A stretch of DNA of 25,341 nt from JALYUA01 sp038229875 (GCA_038229875.1 JBBROA010000061.1:1-25341); one strand, 5' to 3'; shown: positions 1 through 7,981, counted from the first letter of the stretch. Notes: generated by a model not told the origin, from the letters alone. Translations and numbers: made by a program.

Positions 1-549
1 CTCGAGACGCTGGCGTCGCGCGGCACGTTCTATGACCCGCAGGTCTGCCTCGTCTTCCGCAACTACCTCGACAACAGGCCGCGATTTCTGGGGATCGGCA
101 ACTACACGCAGGAAGGGTTCGCCGCGATGGAACGCGCCCTTCCGACGGCCGCGGCCGCGTTTCGCCAGGCTCTCGCGACGCCGGGGCTCAGGATCGTCTT
201 CGGAACGGACGCGGTGGCGGGCGCGCACGGCCGCAACGCGGAGGAGCTGATCTGCCGCGTTGCGGCCGGCCAATCCGCCCGCGCCGCCCTCGTCTCGGCC
301 GCCTCCGGGGCGGCGCGCTCCCTCTCGCTCGACAAAGAGGTGGGCTCTCTCACGCCCGGCCTCGACGCGGACATCATCGCGGTGGCGGGGGACCCGGAGA
401 GCGACATCACCGCGATGTCGCGCGTCGTGTTCGTGATGCGCGGCGGCGTCGTTTACAAAGACGCGGGGCGCGCCCGGGTCGTCAAGCGGATCATGGCGCC
501 TAAGCCCCGCAAACGCGGCGGCGAAACGGTCCCGGTCCCCGACCCGTAG
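1..549 (+). CDS. Amidohydrolase, C-terminal part (5' end outside window)
   Basis: The reading frame is open from the first base and ends at a TAG at 547-549, leaving about 182 residues of the C-terminal half. The segment FGTDAVAGAHGRNAEEL carries the late metal-ligand Asp (GTDA) of the amidohydrolase superfamily. It is followed by a helical stretch and then GSLTPGLDADIIAVAGDP, the typical return to the small beta-sandwich domain of imidazolonepropionase-like amidohydrolases. These enzymes hydrolyse C-N bonds, often in cyclic amides or dipeptides, with one or two metals. The N-terminal HxH metal site lies outside the window, so the substrate cannot be guessed. The last about 20 residues (KPRKRGGETVPVPDP) are basic and Pro-rich. 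The gene is convergent with the large minus-strand gene that ends 34 nt away, and I see no clear terminator between them. Confidence 0.85.
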   Translation, partial: LETLASRGTFYDPQVCLVFRNYLDNRPRFLGIGNYTQEGFAAMERALPTAAAAFRQALATPGLRIVFGTDAVAGAHGRNAEELICRVAAGQSARAALVSAASGAARSLSLDKEVGSLTPGLDADIIAVAGDPESDITAMSRVVFVMRGGVVYKDAGRARVVKRIMAPKPRKRGGETVPVPDP

Positions 550-583
550 CTCGAGCCCGCCGCTCCGAACGGACGCGCCGGAC

Positions 584-3500
584 CTAGTCCCGGCGCGCGG
601 GGCTAAGTGTTACCGCCCCCGCCCCGGATCCCGCCTCGCCGGAAGCCGCCGGCGGCGGGCCGGCAGCGCCCACCACCCCGAGCGGCTTCAACTCCCGCGC
701 CGTGAGCGCGTCGAGCTCCGCCGAAACGTCGTTCAACTCGCGACGGAGGGCCTCGACGCGCTCCACCTGGTACCGCGCGGGCTTTCCCTCCCAGCCGTTC
801 AGCGCGCCGTAAACCGTGTCGAGGTTTTCCCGGATGCGCTCTTCCCCCGTGATGGCTCCGCCCTCTTTCGTCGCGACGATCTTCCGCTTCGCCTCTTCGA
901 GCGCCTTGACCGCTTCGCGCAGCCTTCTGCCGGAAGGGTCCGTCTCCGGGACCGCTTTCGCCTTTTCGGAAGCCGCGCGCCGCGCCGCGTCGATCCGATC
1001 GACGAGGGCGCTCATGTCGTTGAAGAGTGCGTGCGCCTTCATAACCGCTTCGAACTGCTCCCGCCGGTCCGCCGCCGTGTAGGTCGCTCGGCGGTCAACG
1101 CCGATCTCGAGCTTCGTCTCGATCGACGCGTCTCCGCGGGTGAGCCGGACGGTGTACGTGCCGGGAGGCACGCGAGGCCCCTGCGAGGCGCTGAACGCGA
1201 TCTGGGCCGCGCGCGGAACGCGGGGCGGCTTGACCTGCATGCCCCAGGCGACACGATTCAATCCCCGCCGCTTCGTCGCGGAGATCGTATCCACGACCTT
1301 TCCCGCCGAATCCAGGATCTCGAGCCGGATGGGGCCGAAGAGATGCCGCGTCTTCAGGTAATACGTCACGATCGCCCCGCCGGCCGGATTCTGGCCGACG
1401 AACGTCGCGTCGCCCTCGGGCCAGCCGCCGTTAGCGGGCATCCGCTGCTGGACCGGGCGCCCCGGAAGGAACGCGGCGTCGCGCGCCATGGTCTCCGCGG
1501 TCAGGGTCCTCAGCGGGGTCAGGTCATCCACGATCCAGATGCCGCGTCCGTGAGTCGCGAGCACGAGGTCGTGGTCGCGGCCGTGAACCTGGAGATCGCG
1601 AACCGCGACCGCCGGAAAGTCGTTGCCTCTGAACTGACCCCACGTCTTCCCGTCATCCGGAGAGATCCAGAGACCGAATTCCGTCCCGAGAAAGAGAAGG
1701 CCGGGTTTCACTGCGTCCTCGCGGATCACGTGCGCATACCCGCGCACGCCCTGATCCGGGCCGACGATGCGGGTCCACGTTTTCCCGAAATCTGCGGTTC
1801 GGTAGACCCACGGAGCCATGTCGCCGAAGGTGTGGCGGTCGAATGCCGCGTACGCGGTGCCCGCATGGAAGCGGCTCGCCTCGACCCAGCTCACCCACGA
1901 CGCTTTCGGAAGCCCCGAGACGTTGCCCGCGACGTCGTTCCAGGTTTTGCCCGCGTCCCGCGAGATCTGGATGTTGCCGTCGTCCGTGCCGATCCAAAGC
2001 ACCTTTCCGTCGAGCGAAGACTCGGAGATCGAATAGATCGTCGTATGCATCTCGGCCGACGAGTTGTCGACGGTGACGCCGCCCGACTGTTCCTGCTTCT
2101 GCTTCTCCGGATCATTCGAGGTGAGGTCGGGAGAGATGCGTTCCCACGTGTCGCCGCGGTCGCGCGATCGGAAGAGAAACTGCGCGCCGATGTAGATCGT
2201 GCCCTTCGCGGTCGGGCTCGCGGAGATCGGCGTGTTCCAGTTGTAGCGAAGCTTCTCCTTGTATCCGGCCTTGGGCTGGATGTCGCGCGAGGCGCCGGTG
2301 CGTCGGTCGATGCGGGAGATGTATCCGCCCTGCGACTCGGCGTAGACGGCGTCAGGATCCGTCGGGTCGGGGACCGTCCAGAAGCCGTCCCCGCCATAGA
2401 GGTTTTCCCATCGCGCATTGGTGATGCCGCCGGGGTGCGAGGAGTCGCCGACCCAGGAGCTGTTGTCCTGCAGTCCGCCATACACCTGGTACGGGTCTTT
2501 GGCATCGACGCTCACATGGTAGAACTGCGAGATCGGCAGGTTCTGCGATTTGACCCAGCGGTTTCCACCGTCCTGGGAAATCCAGAGGCCGCCGTCATCC
2601 CCGGCGATCACGAATTTCGGATTCAGCGGATCGATCCAGAGGTCGTGCCAGTCCCCGTGCGAGCCGCGCCCCCCGCTTCCGGAGAAGCTGCGGCCGCCAT
2701 CCTCGCTGACCGTCAGGTTGCCGCCCGGCTTGAAGACGCGATCGGGGTTGGTCGGGTCGACAACCAGGCGCGCGAAGTAGAACGGCCGCCAGATCATCGA
2801 CTGGCTGTCATCTCGCCGCTCCCACGTTTTCCCTCCGTCCGCGGACCGGTAGAGCGCGGAGTGTTCGGATTCGACGAGCGCATAGACGACTCGCGGGTCG
2901 GAAACCGCCGCCGTGACCTCGACGCGTCCCCACGGCTTCAGAGGGAGTCCGGTGTTCGTCTTGTCGGTCAGCTCTGTCCACGTCTTTCCACCGTCGGCCG
3001 AACGGAAGAGACCGCTGCCGCTCGCCGCCGCCGCGCCGTCGCCGCCGGAACGGAACGTCCAGCCTTTGCGGCGGAAATCCCAGAGGCCGGCGAATACCAC
3101 GTCCGGGTTCTTTGCGTCGAGGGTGACACCGGAGCAGCCGGTCGAGAGGTTCGAGCCCTTGAGGACGAGCGACCACGATTTGCCGCCGTCGGCCGTCCGA
3201 TACAGCCCGCGCTCCGCGCTGTCGCTCCAGAGGCGGCCCGGAACGCACGCGTAGACGACGTCGCCGTTCTTCGGGTGCACGACGATCCGCGTGATGTGCT
3301 CGGATTCCGGCAGTCCCATGTTGGTCCAGGATTCGCCGCCGTCCGTCGACTTGTAGATCCCGTCTCCCACCGAGACCGAGTTGCGCATCCACGACTCTCC
3401 GCTGCCGGCCCAGACCGTCGAGGGATTCGAGGGATCCAACGCCAGCGCGCCGATCGACTGAACGGTCGCCTTGTCGAACACGGGCTTGAACGTGGTGCCG

Positions 3501-4495
3501 CCGTCCGGAGACTTCCACACGCCGCCGCTCGCCGCGCCGACGAAGAGAGTCGTCTTTCCCCCCTCGGTGCGCGCCGCGACCGCGGAAACGCGGCCGCTCA
3601 TCGTGGCCGAGCCGATGTTCCGGATGCCGAGCCCCGACACGACTCCGGAGTCGAAGACCGGGCGTCCCGCCGCCGCCGCCGGCGGGGCGGGTTTCGCCGC
3701 CGCCGCGGCAGCGCCCGCGCGAACGGGCTCGGAGAGGACGGACCGGTTGATGGTCGCCCCGGCCGCGGGGAAGCGGAAGAGCGTCTCGGGGATCTCGACG
3801 TTGCCCTCGGCGCGCTCCACCGACACGCGGGCGGATCGCGGCGCCCCCTTGCGGCCGGACTCGATCGAAAACGGGACCCAGAGCCCGTCCACCTGTTCGT
3901 AGCTGCCGAAGTCTGTCTCGGTGACTTTTTCCGCGCCGCGGACGTGGACGGTCGAGACCACGCGGATCTCCAGGAAGTAATCCGGGTCGAGGTAGACCTC
4001 CTTCGAGTCGCCGTTCTTGAGTGCCACGCGCAGCTTGTGCGCGGGAGTACCGTCCACGTCCTCGGTGCCGAGGTATTCGACGCGGTGGCCCTTTTCCCGC
4101 CACCCCACGAGCGGGCCGTCGATGTCCGCGTCCTCGGCCATTTCCTTCGCTTCGTCGGCAGAATTGCGCTGCGCGTCGCGTCGGCCCTGGAACGGGTCGA
4201 GGCTCCAGCTCTCCTTCCCGTCATAGCCGTCTACGGCCGTCAGTCCCTGGAGGGTGACCTCCGTCCGGATCATCGCGGGGCGCTTCTGGACCTGCCCCCA
4301 TCCCGCCTCGAGCCGCCCGTCGCCGAAGCCGAACACGATCTTTCCGGTCAGCCGGAGAGACCGCACGGCCTGCATGCGAGCCGCGCCGCCGCGCGCCTCG
4401 AGGTTGCGCGCGAGCACCTCGTCGAGAGTGAGCGCTCCGGCGGCGCCGGAGGCGAGAAGAAACACGGCGGCGAACGCCGCGGAAAGTGAGCGCAT
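584..4495 (-). CDS. Large secreted LolA-like / Asp-box (BNR, sortilin-like) propeller protein
   Basis: A 1303-residue exported protein. I chose the ATG at 4495 because AGGAGG sits 8 nt upstream and a signal peptide follows (MRSLSAAFAAVFLLASGAAG); an in-frame extension to 4633 has neither. Residues about 22-245 resemble a LolA-like lipoprotein-carrier fold. A Pro/Ala linker follows at about 256-278. From about 285 to 1010 there are 11 Asp-box motifs of the type S/T-x-D-x-G-x-x-W/F (for example STDGGESW, SADGGKTW twice, SRDAGKTW, SPDDGKTW), which build beta-propellers as in VPS10/sortilin and sialidase-like proteins. The C-terminus has an FlgD/Ig-like strand region (GPIRLEILDSAGKVV) and then a long charged helical segment. 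Such proteins probably bind or process glycans or peptides outside the cytoplasm, but sialidase catalytic residues cannot be assigned, so function is unknown. It appears monocistronic, with a TATAAT box upstream. Confidence 0.9.
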   Translation of the reverse strand: MRSLSAAFAAVFLLASGAAGALTLDEVLARNLEARGGAARMQAVRSLRLTGKIVFGFGDGRLEAGWGQVQKRPAMIRTEVTLQGLTAVDGYDGKESWSLDPFQGRRDAQRNSADEAKEMAEDADIDGPLVGWREKGHRVEYLGTEDVDGTPAHKLRVALKNGDSKEVYLDPDYFLEIRVVSTVHVRGAEKVTETDFGSYEQVDGLWVPFSIESGRKGAPRSARVSVERAEGNVEIPETLFRFPAAGATINRSVLSEPVRAGAAAAAAKPAPPAAAAGRPVFDSGVVSGLGIRNIGSATMSGRVSAVAARTEGGKTTLFVGAASGGVWKSPDGGTTFKPVFDKATVQSIGALALDPSNPSTVWAGSGESWMRNSVSVGDGIYKSTDGGESWTNMGLPESEHITRIVVHPKNGDVVYACVPGRLWSDSAERGLYRTADGGKSWSLVLKGSNLSTGCSGVTLDAKNPDVVFAGLWDFRRKGWTFRSGGDGAAAASGSGLFRSADGGKTWTELTDKTNTGLPLKPWGRVEVTAAVSDPRVVYALVESEHSALYRSADGGKTWERRDDSQSMIWRPFYFARLVVDPTNPDRVFKPGGNLTVSEDGGRSFSGSGGRGSHGDWHDLWIDPLNPKFVIAGDDGGLWISQDGGNRWVKSQNLPISQFYHVSVDAKDPYQVYGGLQDNSSWVGDSSHPGGITNARWENLYGGDGFWTVPDPTDPDAVYAESQGGYISRIDRRTGASRDIQPKAGYKEKLRYNWNTPISASPTAKGTIYIGAQFLFRSRDRGDTWERISPDLTSNDPEKQKQEQSGGVTVDNSSAEMHTTIYSISESSLDGKVLWIGTDDGNIQISRDAGKTWNDVAGNVSGLPKASWVSWVEASRFHAGTAYAAFDRHTFGDMAPWVYRTADFGKTWTRIVGPDQGVRGYAHVIREDAVKPGLLFLGTEFGLWISPDDGKTWGQFRGNDFPAVAVRDLQVHGRDHDLVLATHGRGIWIVDDLTPLRTLTAETMARDAAFLPGRPVQQRMPANGGWPEGDATFVGQNPAGGAIVTYYLKTRHLFGPIRLEILDSAGKVVDTISATKRRGLNRVAWGMQVKPPRVPRAAQIAFSASQGPRVPPGTYTVRLTRGDASIETKLEIGVDRRATYTAADRREQFEAVMKAHALFNDMSALVDRIDAARRAASEKAKAVPETDPSGRRLREAVKALEEAKRKIVATKEGGAITGEERIRENLDTVYGALNGWEGKPARYQVERVEALRRELNDVSAELDALTARELKPLGVVGAAGPPPAASGEAGSGAGAVTLSPARRD

Positions 4496-4520
4496 TCGGA
4501 AGTCCTCCTGAAGGGGGGTG

Positions 4521-4526
4521 ATTATA
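4521..4526 (-). promoter_or_regulatory. -10 box TATAAT for the Asp-box propeller gene
   Basis: On the minus strand the sequence is a perfect TATAAT, 25 nt upstream of the ATG at 4495 and just upstream of that gene's AGGAGG. No convincing -35 hexamer is visible at 16-18 nt. The surroundings are very GC-rich, so an exact consensus match is notable. Confidence 0.55.
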
Positions 4527-4560
4527 GGAGGGGCGTGCGCGCCGCTCACGTCACGGGCAC

Positions 4561-4615
4561 GGCTGGCTGTTGCAGCGCCCCTCACCTCACTCTCTAAGCG
4601 GCGCGCGGGAGAGGG
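4561..4615. repeat. Dispersed palindromic repeat, degenerate copy
   Basis: This stretch shares GGCTGGCTG and, after a spacer, GGCGCGCGGG plus GAGAGGG with the copy at 16122-16170. CTCTC (4590-4594) can pair with GAGAG (4609-4613). It lies in the intergenic gap between the propeller and GAF genes. It is the weakest of three copies in the window. Confidence 0.5.
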
Positions 4616-4652
4616 CGCAGAGCTGCGCGTCACGCTGTTAGCGAAGTTGCCG

Positions 4653-5123
4653 CTATCCGGGAGAGGCCGATACGGCGCTCGAGATCGCCGAAGCGGCGCG
4701 CTCGAGAAAGGCGCGGTCCTCGTCTCTGAACGCGTCCAGGCGGTCGCTTTCGACGTCGATCAGGGCGCGGGCGCGGCCGGTGACCGCATCGATCACGGGA
4801 ACGACGATCTCCGAACGTGTCCCTGCGAACGCCTCGAAGTAACGTGGATCGCTCGCGACGTCTCCGACGACGACAGTCTGCCGGGTCCGCGCCGCTTCCC
4901 CGCACAGCCCGTGCGAGAGGGGGAATTTCGGATGCGCGGGCGCCGCATCTCCGCTCCAGGCCAGGAGCGCGATCTCTTTCTCGCCGGCGTCGTAGATGCC
5001 GACCCAGCGGTAGCCGCCCGCCGTCCGCAGCGCCTCCGCCACGCGCGCGTATTTCTCCCGGCGGTCGCCCGTCCCGTCGAAAGCGCGGCGCACCTGCTCG
5101 ATGACCTCGGTCTCGTCTTTCAT
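4653..5123 (-). CDS. GAF-domain protein (fRMsr-like fold, probably not catalytic)
   Basis: A 156-residue cytoplasmic protein made of one GAF domain. The motifs GYRWVGIYD, HGLCGEAARTRQTVVVGDVASDP and SEIVVPVID...RALIDVESDRLDAF match the GAF branch that includes free methionine-(R)-sulfoxide reductase. It keeps the Cys of the G-x-CG motif. The stretch YFEAFAGTRSEIVVP lacks the Cys that is catalytic in characterised fRMsr enzymes, so it is more likely a small-molecule sensor than a reductase. I prefer the ATG at 5123 because a TAGAAT hexamer lies 7 nt upstream (leaderless pattern) and the domain starts right after. An extended start at 5192 would add 23 unconserved-looking residues. It is divergent from the membrane protein at 5430. 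Confidence 0.8.
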   Translation of the reverse strand: MKDETEVIEQVRRAFDGTGDRREKYARVAEALRTAGGYRWVGIYDAGEKEIALLAWSGDAAPAHPKFPLSHGLCGEAARTRQTVVVGDVASDPRYFEAFAGTRSEIVVPVIDAVTGRARALIDVESDRLDAFRDEDRAFLERAASAISSAVSASPG

Positions 5124-5429
5124 GCCGCAGATTCTAAAGCGGGAAGCCGACCGAATTTCGTCCGCCGCCCGCGAGGTCGGCTGGGGGGTCATGGCATGCG
5201 GCCTCGGAGCCGGGGTGTGACACCGGGTTCCCGGCCCCCTTTCGAAGCGGAATGGGATCGCGACCGGCGCGTCTCATCGCGCCGACCGTCGCGTCTCGTC
5301 GCCCGTCGGTCCTGCCTCCACGTCCCTGTTCCGTTCGATGGCCATTTGTCAGCTCCCGGAGCGGCGTACGCAACGCGGAAGCCGTATACGGGGACGAGTC
5401 GCCTAGACTGTCCGGACGGAGGACGCGCC
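5124..5429. other. Intergenic region between GAF gene and four-helix membrane protein
   Basis: This 306-nt divergent gap holds the TAGAAT box of the GAF gene at its left end and the GGAGG ribosome site of the next gene at its right end. A short odd palindrome GGTGTGACACC lies at 5214-5224, followed by CCGGG/CCCGG. I see no coding signal or RNA gene. An open plus-strand frame crosses it but has no start signals or recognisable domain. Confidence 0.6.
5131..5136 (-). promoter_or_regulatory. Leaderless-type -10 (TAGAAT) for GAF gene
   Basis: TAGAAT on the minus strand ends 7 nt before the ATG at 5123. There is no Shine-Dalgarno sequence in between. The spacing matches the leaderless pattern seen at several other genes here. 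Confidence 0.6.
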
Positions 5430-5798
5430 ATGCGCATCTTGAACCCTCGGATTCACGGCGTACTCGATCTCGTCACGGTGGCCGCCTTCACGCTCGGCCC
5501 CCTTCTGTTCGGCCTCGGAGGAACCCCGGCATTGATCTCCTACACGCTCGCGGTGGTCCATCTCGTCATGACGCTCTCGACCCGGTTTCCCATGGGCCGG
5601 TGGAAGCGCATCCCGCTCGTCGTCCACGGCATCGTCGAGCTCGTCGTCGGGATCTTTCTGCTGATCCTGCCGACGATCGCCGGTTACGCCCCGGGCTCGC
5701 CGGCCCGCCGCTTCTACATGATCATGGGCGCGGTCATCGTCGTCGTCTGGGCGCTCACCGCCTACGGGGCAGCCGAGGGAGAGCGCCGCCCGGCGTAG
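5430..5798 (+). CDS. Small four-helix integral membrane protein with internal duplication
   Basis: A 122-residue protein with about four transmembrane segments. The ATG at 5430 is preceded by GGAGG 7 nt upstream. The two halves align: NPRIHGVLDLVTVAAFTLGPLLFGL resembles IPLVVHGIVELVVGIFLLILPTIAGY, each with an H-G-x-x-D/E motif at the start of the first helix of the half, and each half ends in a second helix. This suggests a tandem duplication. It resembles a family of small uncharacterised bacterial membrane proteins, possibly SPW-repeat-like, but I am not sure of the family name. The role is unknown. It is convergent with the next gene, and a GC hairpin at 5803-5826 lies between the two stop codons. 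Confidence 0.8.
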   Translation: MRILNPRIHGVLDLVTVAAFTLGPLLFGLGGTPALISYTLAVVHLVMTLSTRFPMGRWKRIPLVVHGIVELVVGIFLLILPTIAGYAPGSPARRFYMIMGAVIVVVWALTAYGAAEGERRPA

Positions 5799-5802
5799 CG
5801 CG

Positions 5803-5826
5803 CGGGCCGGCGTTTCAACCGGCCCG
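5803..5826. terminator. Hairpin between convergent genes
   Basis: CGGGCCGG (5803-5810) pairs with CCGGCCCG (5819-5826) around an 8-nt loop. It lies at the junction of two convergent genes and overlaps the last codons of the minus-strand one. There is no U-run, so it is a possible bidirectional terminator at best. Confidence 0.4.
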
Positions 5827-7023
5827 GAGCAACTCGACCATGTGGTGCGCGGCCGCGAGATAGGCGGGCCGCGGCGACATCCCGTACTCGCGGAGGCAGG
5901 TCTCGACGAACTTGAACGCGTGCTCGTCGCCTGTGTCGACGGCGCGGCCAACCAGGTCGCCGGATTCGGACGTCGCCGGCCGATCGAGCCTCGGAACCGG
6001 CAGTGAGAAGGCCGCATGGATCCCGGCCGCTGCCTGCCACGCGTAGCGGGCGAGTGAGTGCGCCGTTCCCGGCTCGACGAGCGGGAGCAGCAGCCGCACG
6101 GCACTCGGACCCGTGACGGTGTGCACCCACGCGATGGCGGTCGCCCGCGTCGCGTGCGCGAGGCAGGCTTCCGAAAACGCTTCGGTCGTTTCCGTCAAGA
6201 ACCGCGCGGGATCACCGGAGGTGTCAACGAGATCGGCGACTCGGGCGAACGAAGGCAGATCGTCGAGCGCCCGAAGCTGGTCGTCGATCAACCCTCCCGA
6301 TCGATACGAGAGTGGAAGCGCGTCCAGAGTGCTCAGGACGTCAGAGGGCTCGCGCGTGGTCGAGATGTGCTTGTGCGAGGAGGATTCGGGGAGTCTCCGG
6401 TACCGCGCGGCCCAGTAGGCGAGCCCCTCGGCGAGCTCGCGCCGCCTCGCGGCCGATTCCTCGCGCCGCAGGTTGCGGGCGGCGTACGCGGTCCGGATGA
6501 CGCCGTGGAACGCGGCCGCCGAGATACCCGGCGCGAGCCGGTCGCACCAGGTCGCGAGGACCGTCGTCCAGGCCTCCTCGAGAAGCCGCGCGCGGAAGAA
6601 CGCGCTCCAGTCGCCGGCGCGGTCGTACGCCCCGAGCGCTTGCGGCCAGTCCCCGATCCCGATCGGAGACCGCTCCGCGGGGCGCGCGTCCAGGCCGCGG
6701 CGGTAGCGGTCGAGCCAGGGAACCATCTCCTCGGCGCGCCCGAGGACGACCAGCGCCTCGGCCGCCATCGGGCCGTGATTCGAAAGTCCGCCTCCGTACT
6801 CGGGGCCGGTGCCTTCCAGAAGATCGAGGGCGGCCTCACGGGCGGATTTCTCGGCGGCGGTTTCCGCGGCGACGGGCGCTTCCGGTGCAGGCGCGGCGGA
6901 GGGCTCGGAGGGAGGCGCGGGCGCGGCCGGCTCCCGCGACGGACGTTCGAAGCCGACGGCGGACGCGGCGGAGCCGGCAGCTTTTCCGAAGATGCCGAAG
7001 AGCCCCCGGCGGGAATAGGTCAC
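5815..7023 (-). CDS. Questin oxidase-like (DUF4243) protein with Tat-like leader
   Basis: A 402-residue protein starting at GTG 7023, with TAGAAT 6 nt upstream. The N-terminus SRRGLFGIFGKAAGSAASAVG looks like a twin-arginine leader, although its hydrophobic core is modest; a Pro/Ala-rich linker follows to about residue 55. The rest carries features of the questin oxidase/DUF4243 family: GGLSNHGPMAAEALVVLG near the start, FHGVIRTAYAARN, KHISTTREP, LAHATRATAIAWVHTVTGPSAVRLLLP, and DEHAFKFVETCLREYG with AAHHMVELL near the end. Fungal questin oxidase performs a Baeyer-Villiger ring opening of an anthraquinone. Bacterial members are mostly uncharacterised, so the substrate here is unknown. The conserved His residues fit a metal or cofactor site, by inference. 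It is a single gene on its strand. Confidence 0.75.
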   Translation of the reverse strand: MTYSRRGLFGIFGKAAGSAASAVGFERPSREPAAPAPPSEPSAAPAPEAPVAAETAAEKSAREAALDLLEGTGPEYGGGLSNHGPMAAEALVVLGRAEEMVPWLDRYRRGLDARPAERSPIGIGDWPQALGAYDRAGDWSAFFRARLLEEAWTTVLATWCDRLAPGISAAAFHGVIRTAYAARNLRREESAARRRELAEGLAYWAARYRRLPESSSHKHISTTREPSDVLSTLDALPLSYRSGGLIDDQLRALDDLPSFARVADLVDTSGDPARFLTETTEAFSEACLAHATRATAIAWVHTVTGPSAVRLLLPLVEPGTAHSLARYAWQAAAGIHAAFSLPVPRLDRPATSESGDLVGRAVDTGDEHAFKFVETCLREYGMSPRPAYLAAAHHMVELLRAG

Positions 7024-7029
7024 GAAAGG

Positions 7030-7035
7030 ATTCTA
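7030..7035 (-). promoter_or_regulatory. Leaderless-type -10 (TAGAAT) for questin oxidase-like gene
   Basis: TAGAAT on the minus strand ends 6 nt before the GTG at 7023, with no Shine-Dalgarno sequence between. It supports the GTG as the true start. Confidence 0.6.
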
Positions 7036-7143
7036 GAAGAAGCCGTCTCGTGAGAACGGTTTCGGGACGAGGGACGTAATCAGGCGGGCCCTCCGCCCGT
7101 CCATCCAGAAGCACGCTTCGCCCGTCGAAGCTGCGGAGGTCCC

Positions 7144-7815
7144 ATGATCGGAAGTCACAAAAAGCTGACAGGGGCCGTGCTCCTCCTCGCCGCACTGTCT
7201 GCCGCGAGCCGCTGTGCGTCCGACTCCCACTCGCGCGCGCCCGCGCCGGCTCCATCGGCAGCGCCTGCCGTCGAGGCGCCAGCGAAAACGATCCCAGCGG
7301 AGGCGCTCGCCGGGTACTGGCTGTTCGAAATGAAAACCGGCGGGCGCACGATCGAGGGAAGCCTCCGTTTCCGCGTCGAACGAGGCGTGCTCGCCGGGAC
7401 GTTCACGGGGCACGACGGGAACGAACGCGAGCTCTCGAACCTCACGATGAAGGCGGACGCCGTCACGTGGGACTTCGAGGGGGCGGCGGGCCGCCAGCAC
7501 GCGGAGGGGAAAATCGACGGCTCCTCGATGCAGGGCAAGATGAAGCGCGCCGCGCGCTCGCGAAACGCGGGAGGAACGCCGGGCACGGGCGATCCACAGG
7601 ACCCGTGGGACCAGCCGCGAGGCAGCGGCGAGTCGGGCGGCGCAGGAGGGCGCGGCGGTGGAGGCGGACGAGGCGGCGGAGGAGGGCGGGGCGGACGGCG
7701 CGGATCCGGAGGCGGAAGCGGAGCCGCCGACGTGACGTGGAGCGCCTACAAGTCGGCGCTCGCGCCCGCGGAATCGGTGACGCCCGCGACCCCGGCGCCG
7801 ACGCCCGGGCCCTGA
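7144..7815 (+). CDS. Secreted beta-rich protein with Gly/Arg-rich (RGG-like) tail
   Basis: A 223-residue protein; the ATG at 7144 follows GGAGG by 5 nt. The N-terminus (KKLTGAVLLLAALSAASRCAS) is a signal peptide, perhaps of a lipoprotein, although Arg before the Cys is unusual for a lipobox. After an Ala/Pro linker, residues about 55-140 form a small beta domain (GYWLFEMKTGGRTIEG, GVLAGTFTGHDG, TWDFEGAAGRQHAEGKIDG, MQGKMK), with the repeated G-x-hydrophobic pattern of small lipocalin-like domains often found beside secreted hydrolases. Residues about 160-195 are a low-complexity Gly/Arg tract with RGG-like units, followed by an Ala/Pro tail. I do not recognise a named family, and function is unknown. 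Confidence 0.75.
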   Translation: MIGSHKKLTGAVLLLAALSAASRCASDSHSRAPAPAPSAAPAVEAPAKTIPAEALAGYWLFEMKTGGRTIEGSLRFRVERGVLAGTFTGHDGNERELSNLTMKADAVTWDFEGAAGRQHAEGKIDGSSMQGKMKRAARSRNAGGTPGTGDPQDPWDQPRGSGESGGAGGRGGGGGRGGGGGRGGRRGSGGGSGAADVTWSAYKSALAPAESVTPATPAPTPGP

Positions 7816-7933
7816 GGGGCGAACGGCGCGGGTAGAGCAAGGCGGCGCTACCGGCGCGATCGTGACGAAGCGGAGCTGAGCGGTTGAAGGTCGGGCGGAG
7901 GATGAAGGGGCGGCGGCGATCACGAATTACCTC

Positions 7934-7981
7934 TTGACTCGTTCGGCGGCTTGGGAGAAAGTTGATTGAACGTTCAACCAA
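7934..7981 (+). promoter_or_regulatory. Promoter and palindromic operator of the TetR gene
   Basis: A -35-like TTGACT lies at 7934-7939; the -10 is unclear (AAAGTT at 7958-7963 is 18 nt away). At 7966-7977 is a perfect 12-bp palindrome, TTGAACGTTCAA. It extends to 20 bp (7962-7981) with a single mismatched pair, so its right arm touches the A of the start codon. Size and symmetry suit a TetR-family dimer, so autoregulation of this two-gene unit is likely. Confidence 0.65.

Noticed and set aside
1031..4489. Plus-strand open frame of about 1150 codons opposite the propeller gene
   Set aside because: It is the antisense shadow of a high-GC gene: Arg/Asp/Val-rich, no domain, and no ribosome site or signal peptide, while the minus strand shows 11 Asp-box motifs.
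4518..5429. N-terminal extension of the four-helix membrane protein
   Set aside because: It lies opposite the GAF gene and has no domain; a ribosome site marks ATG 5430.
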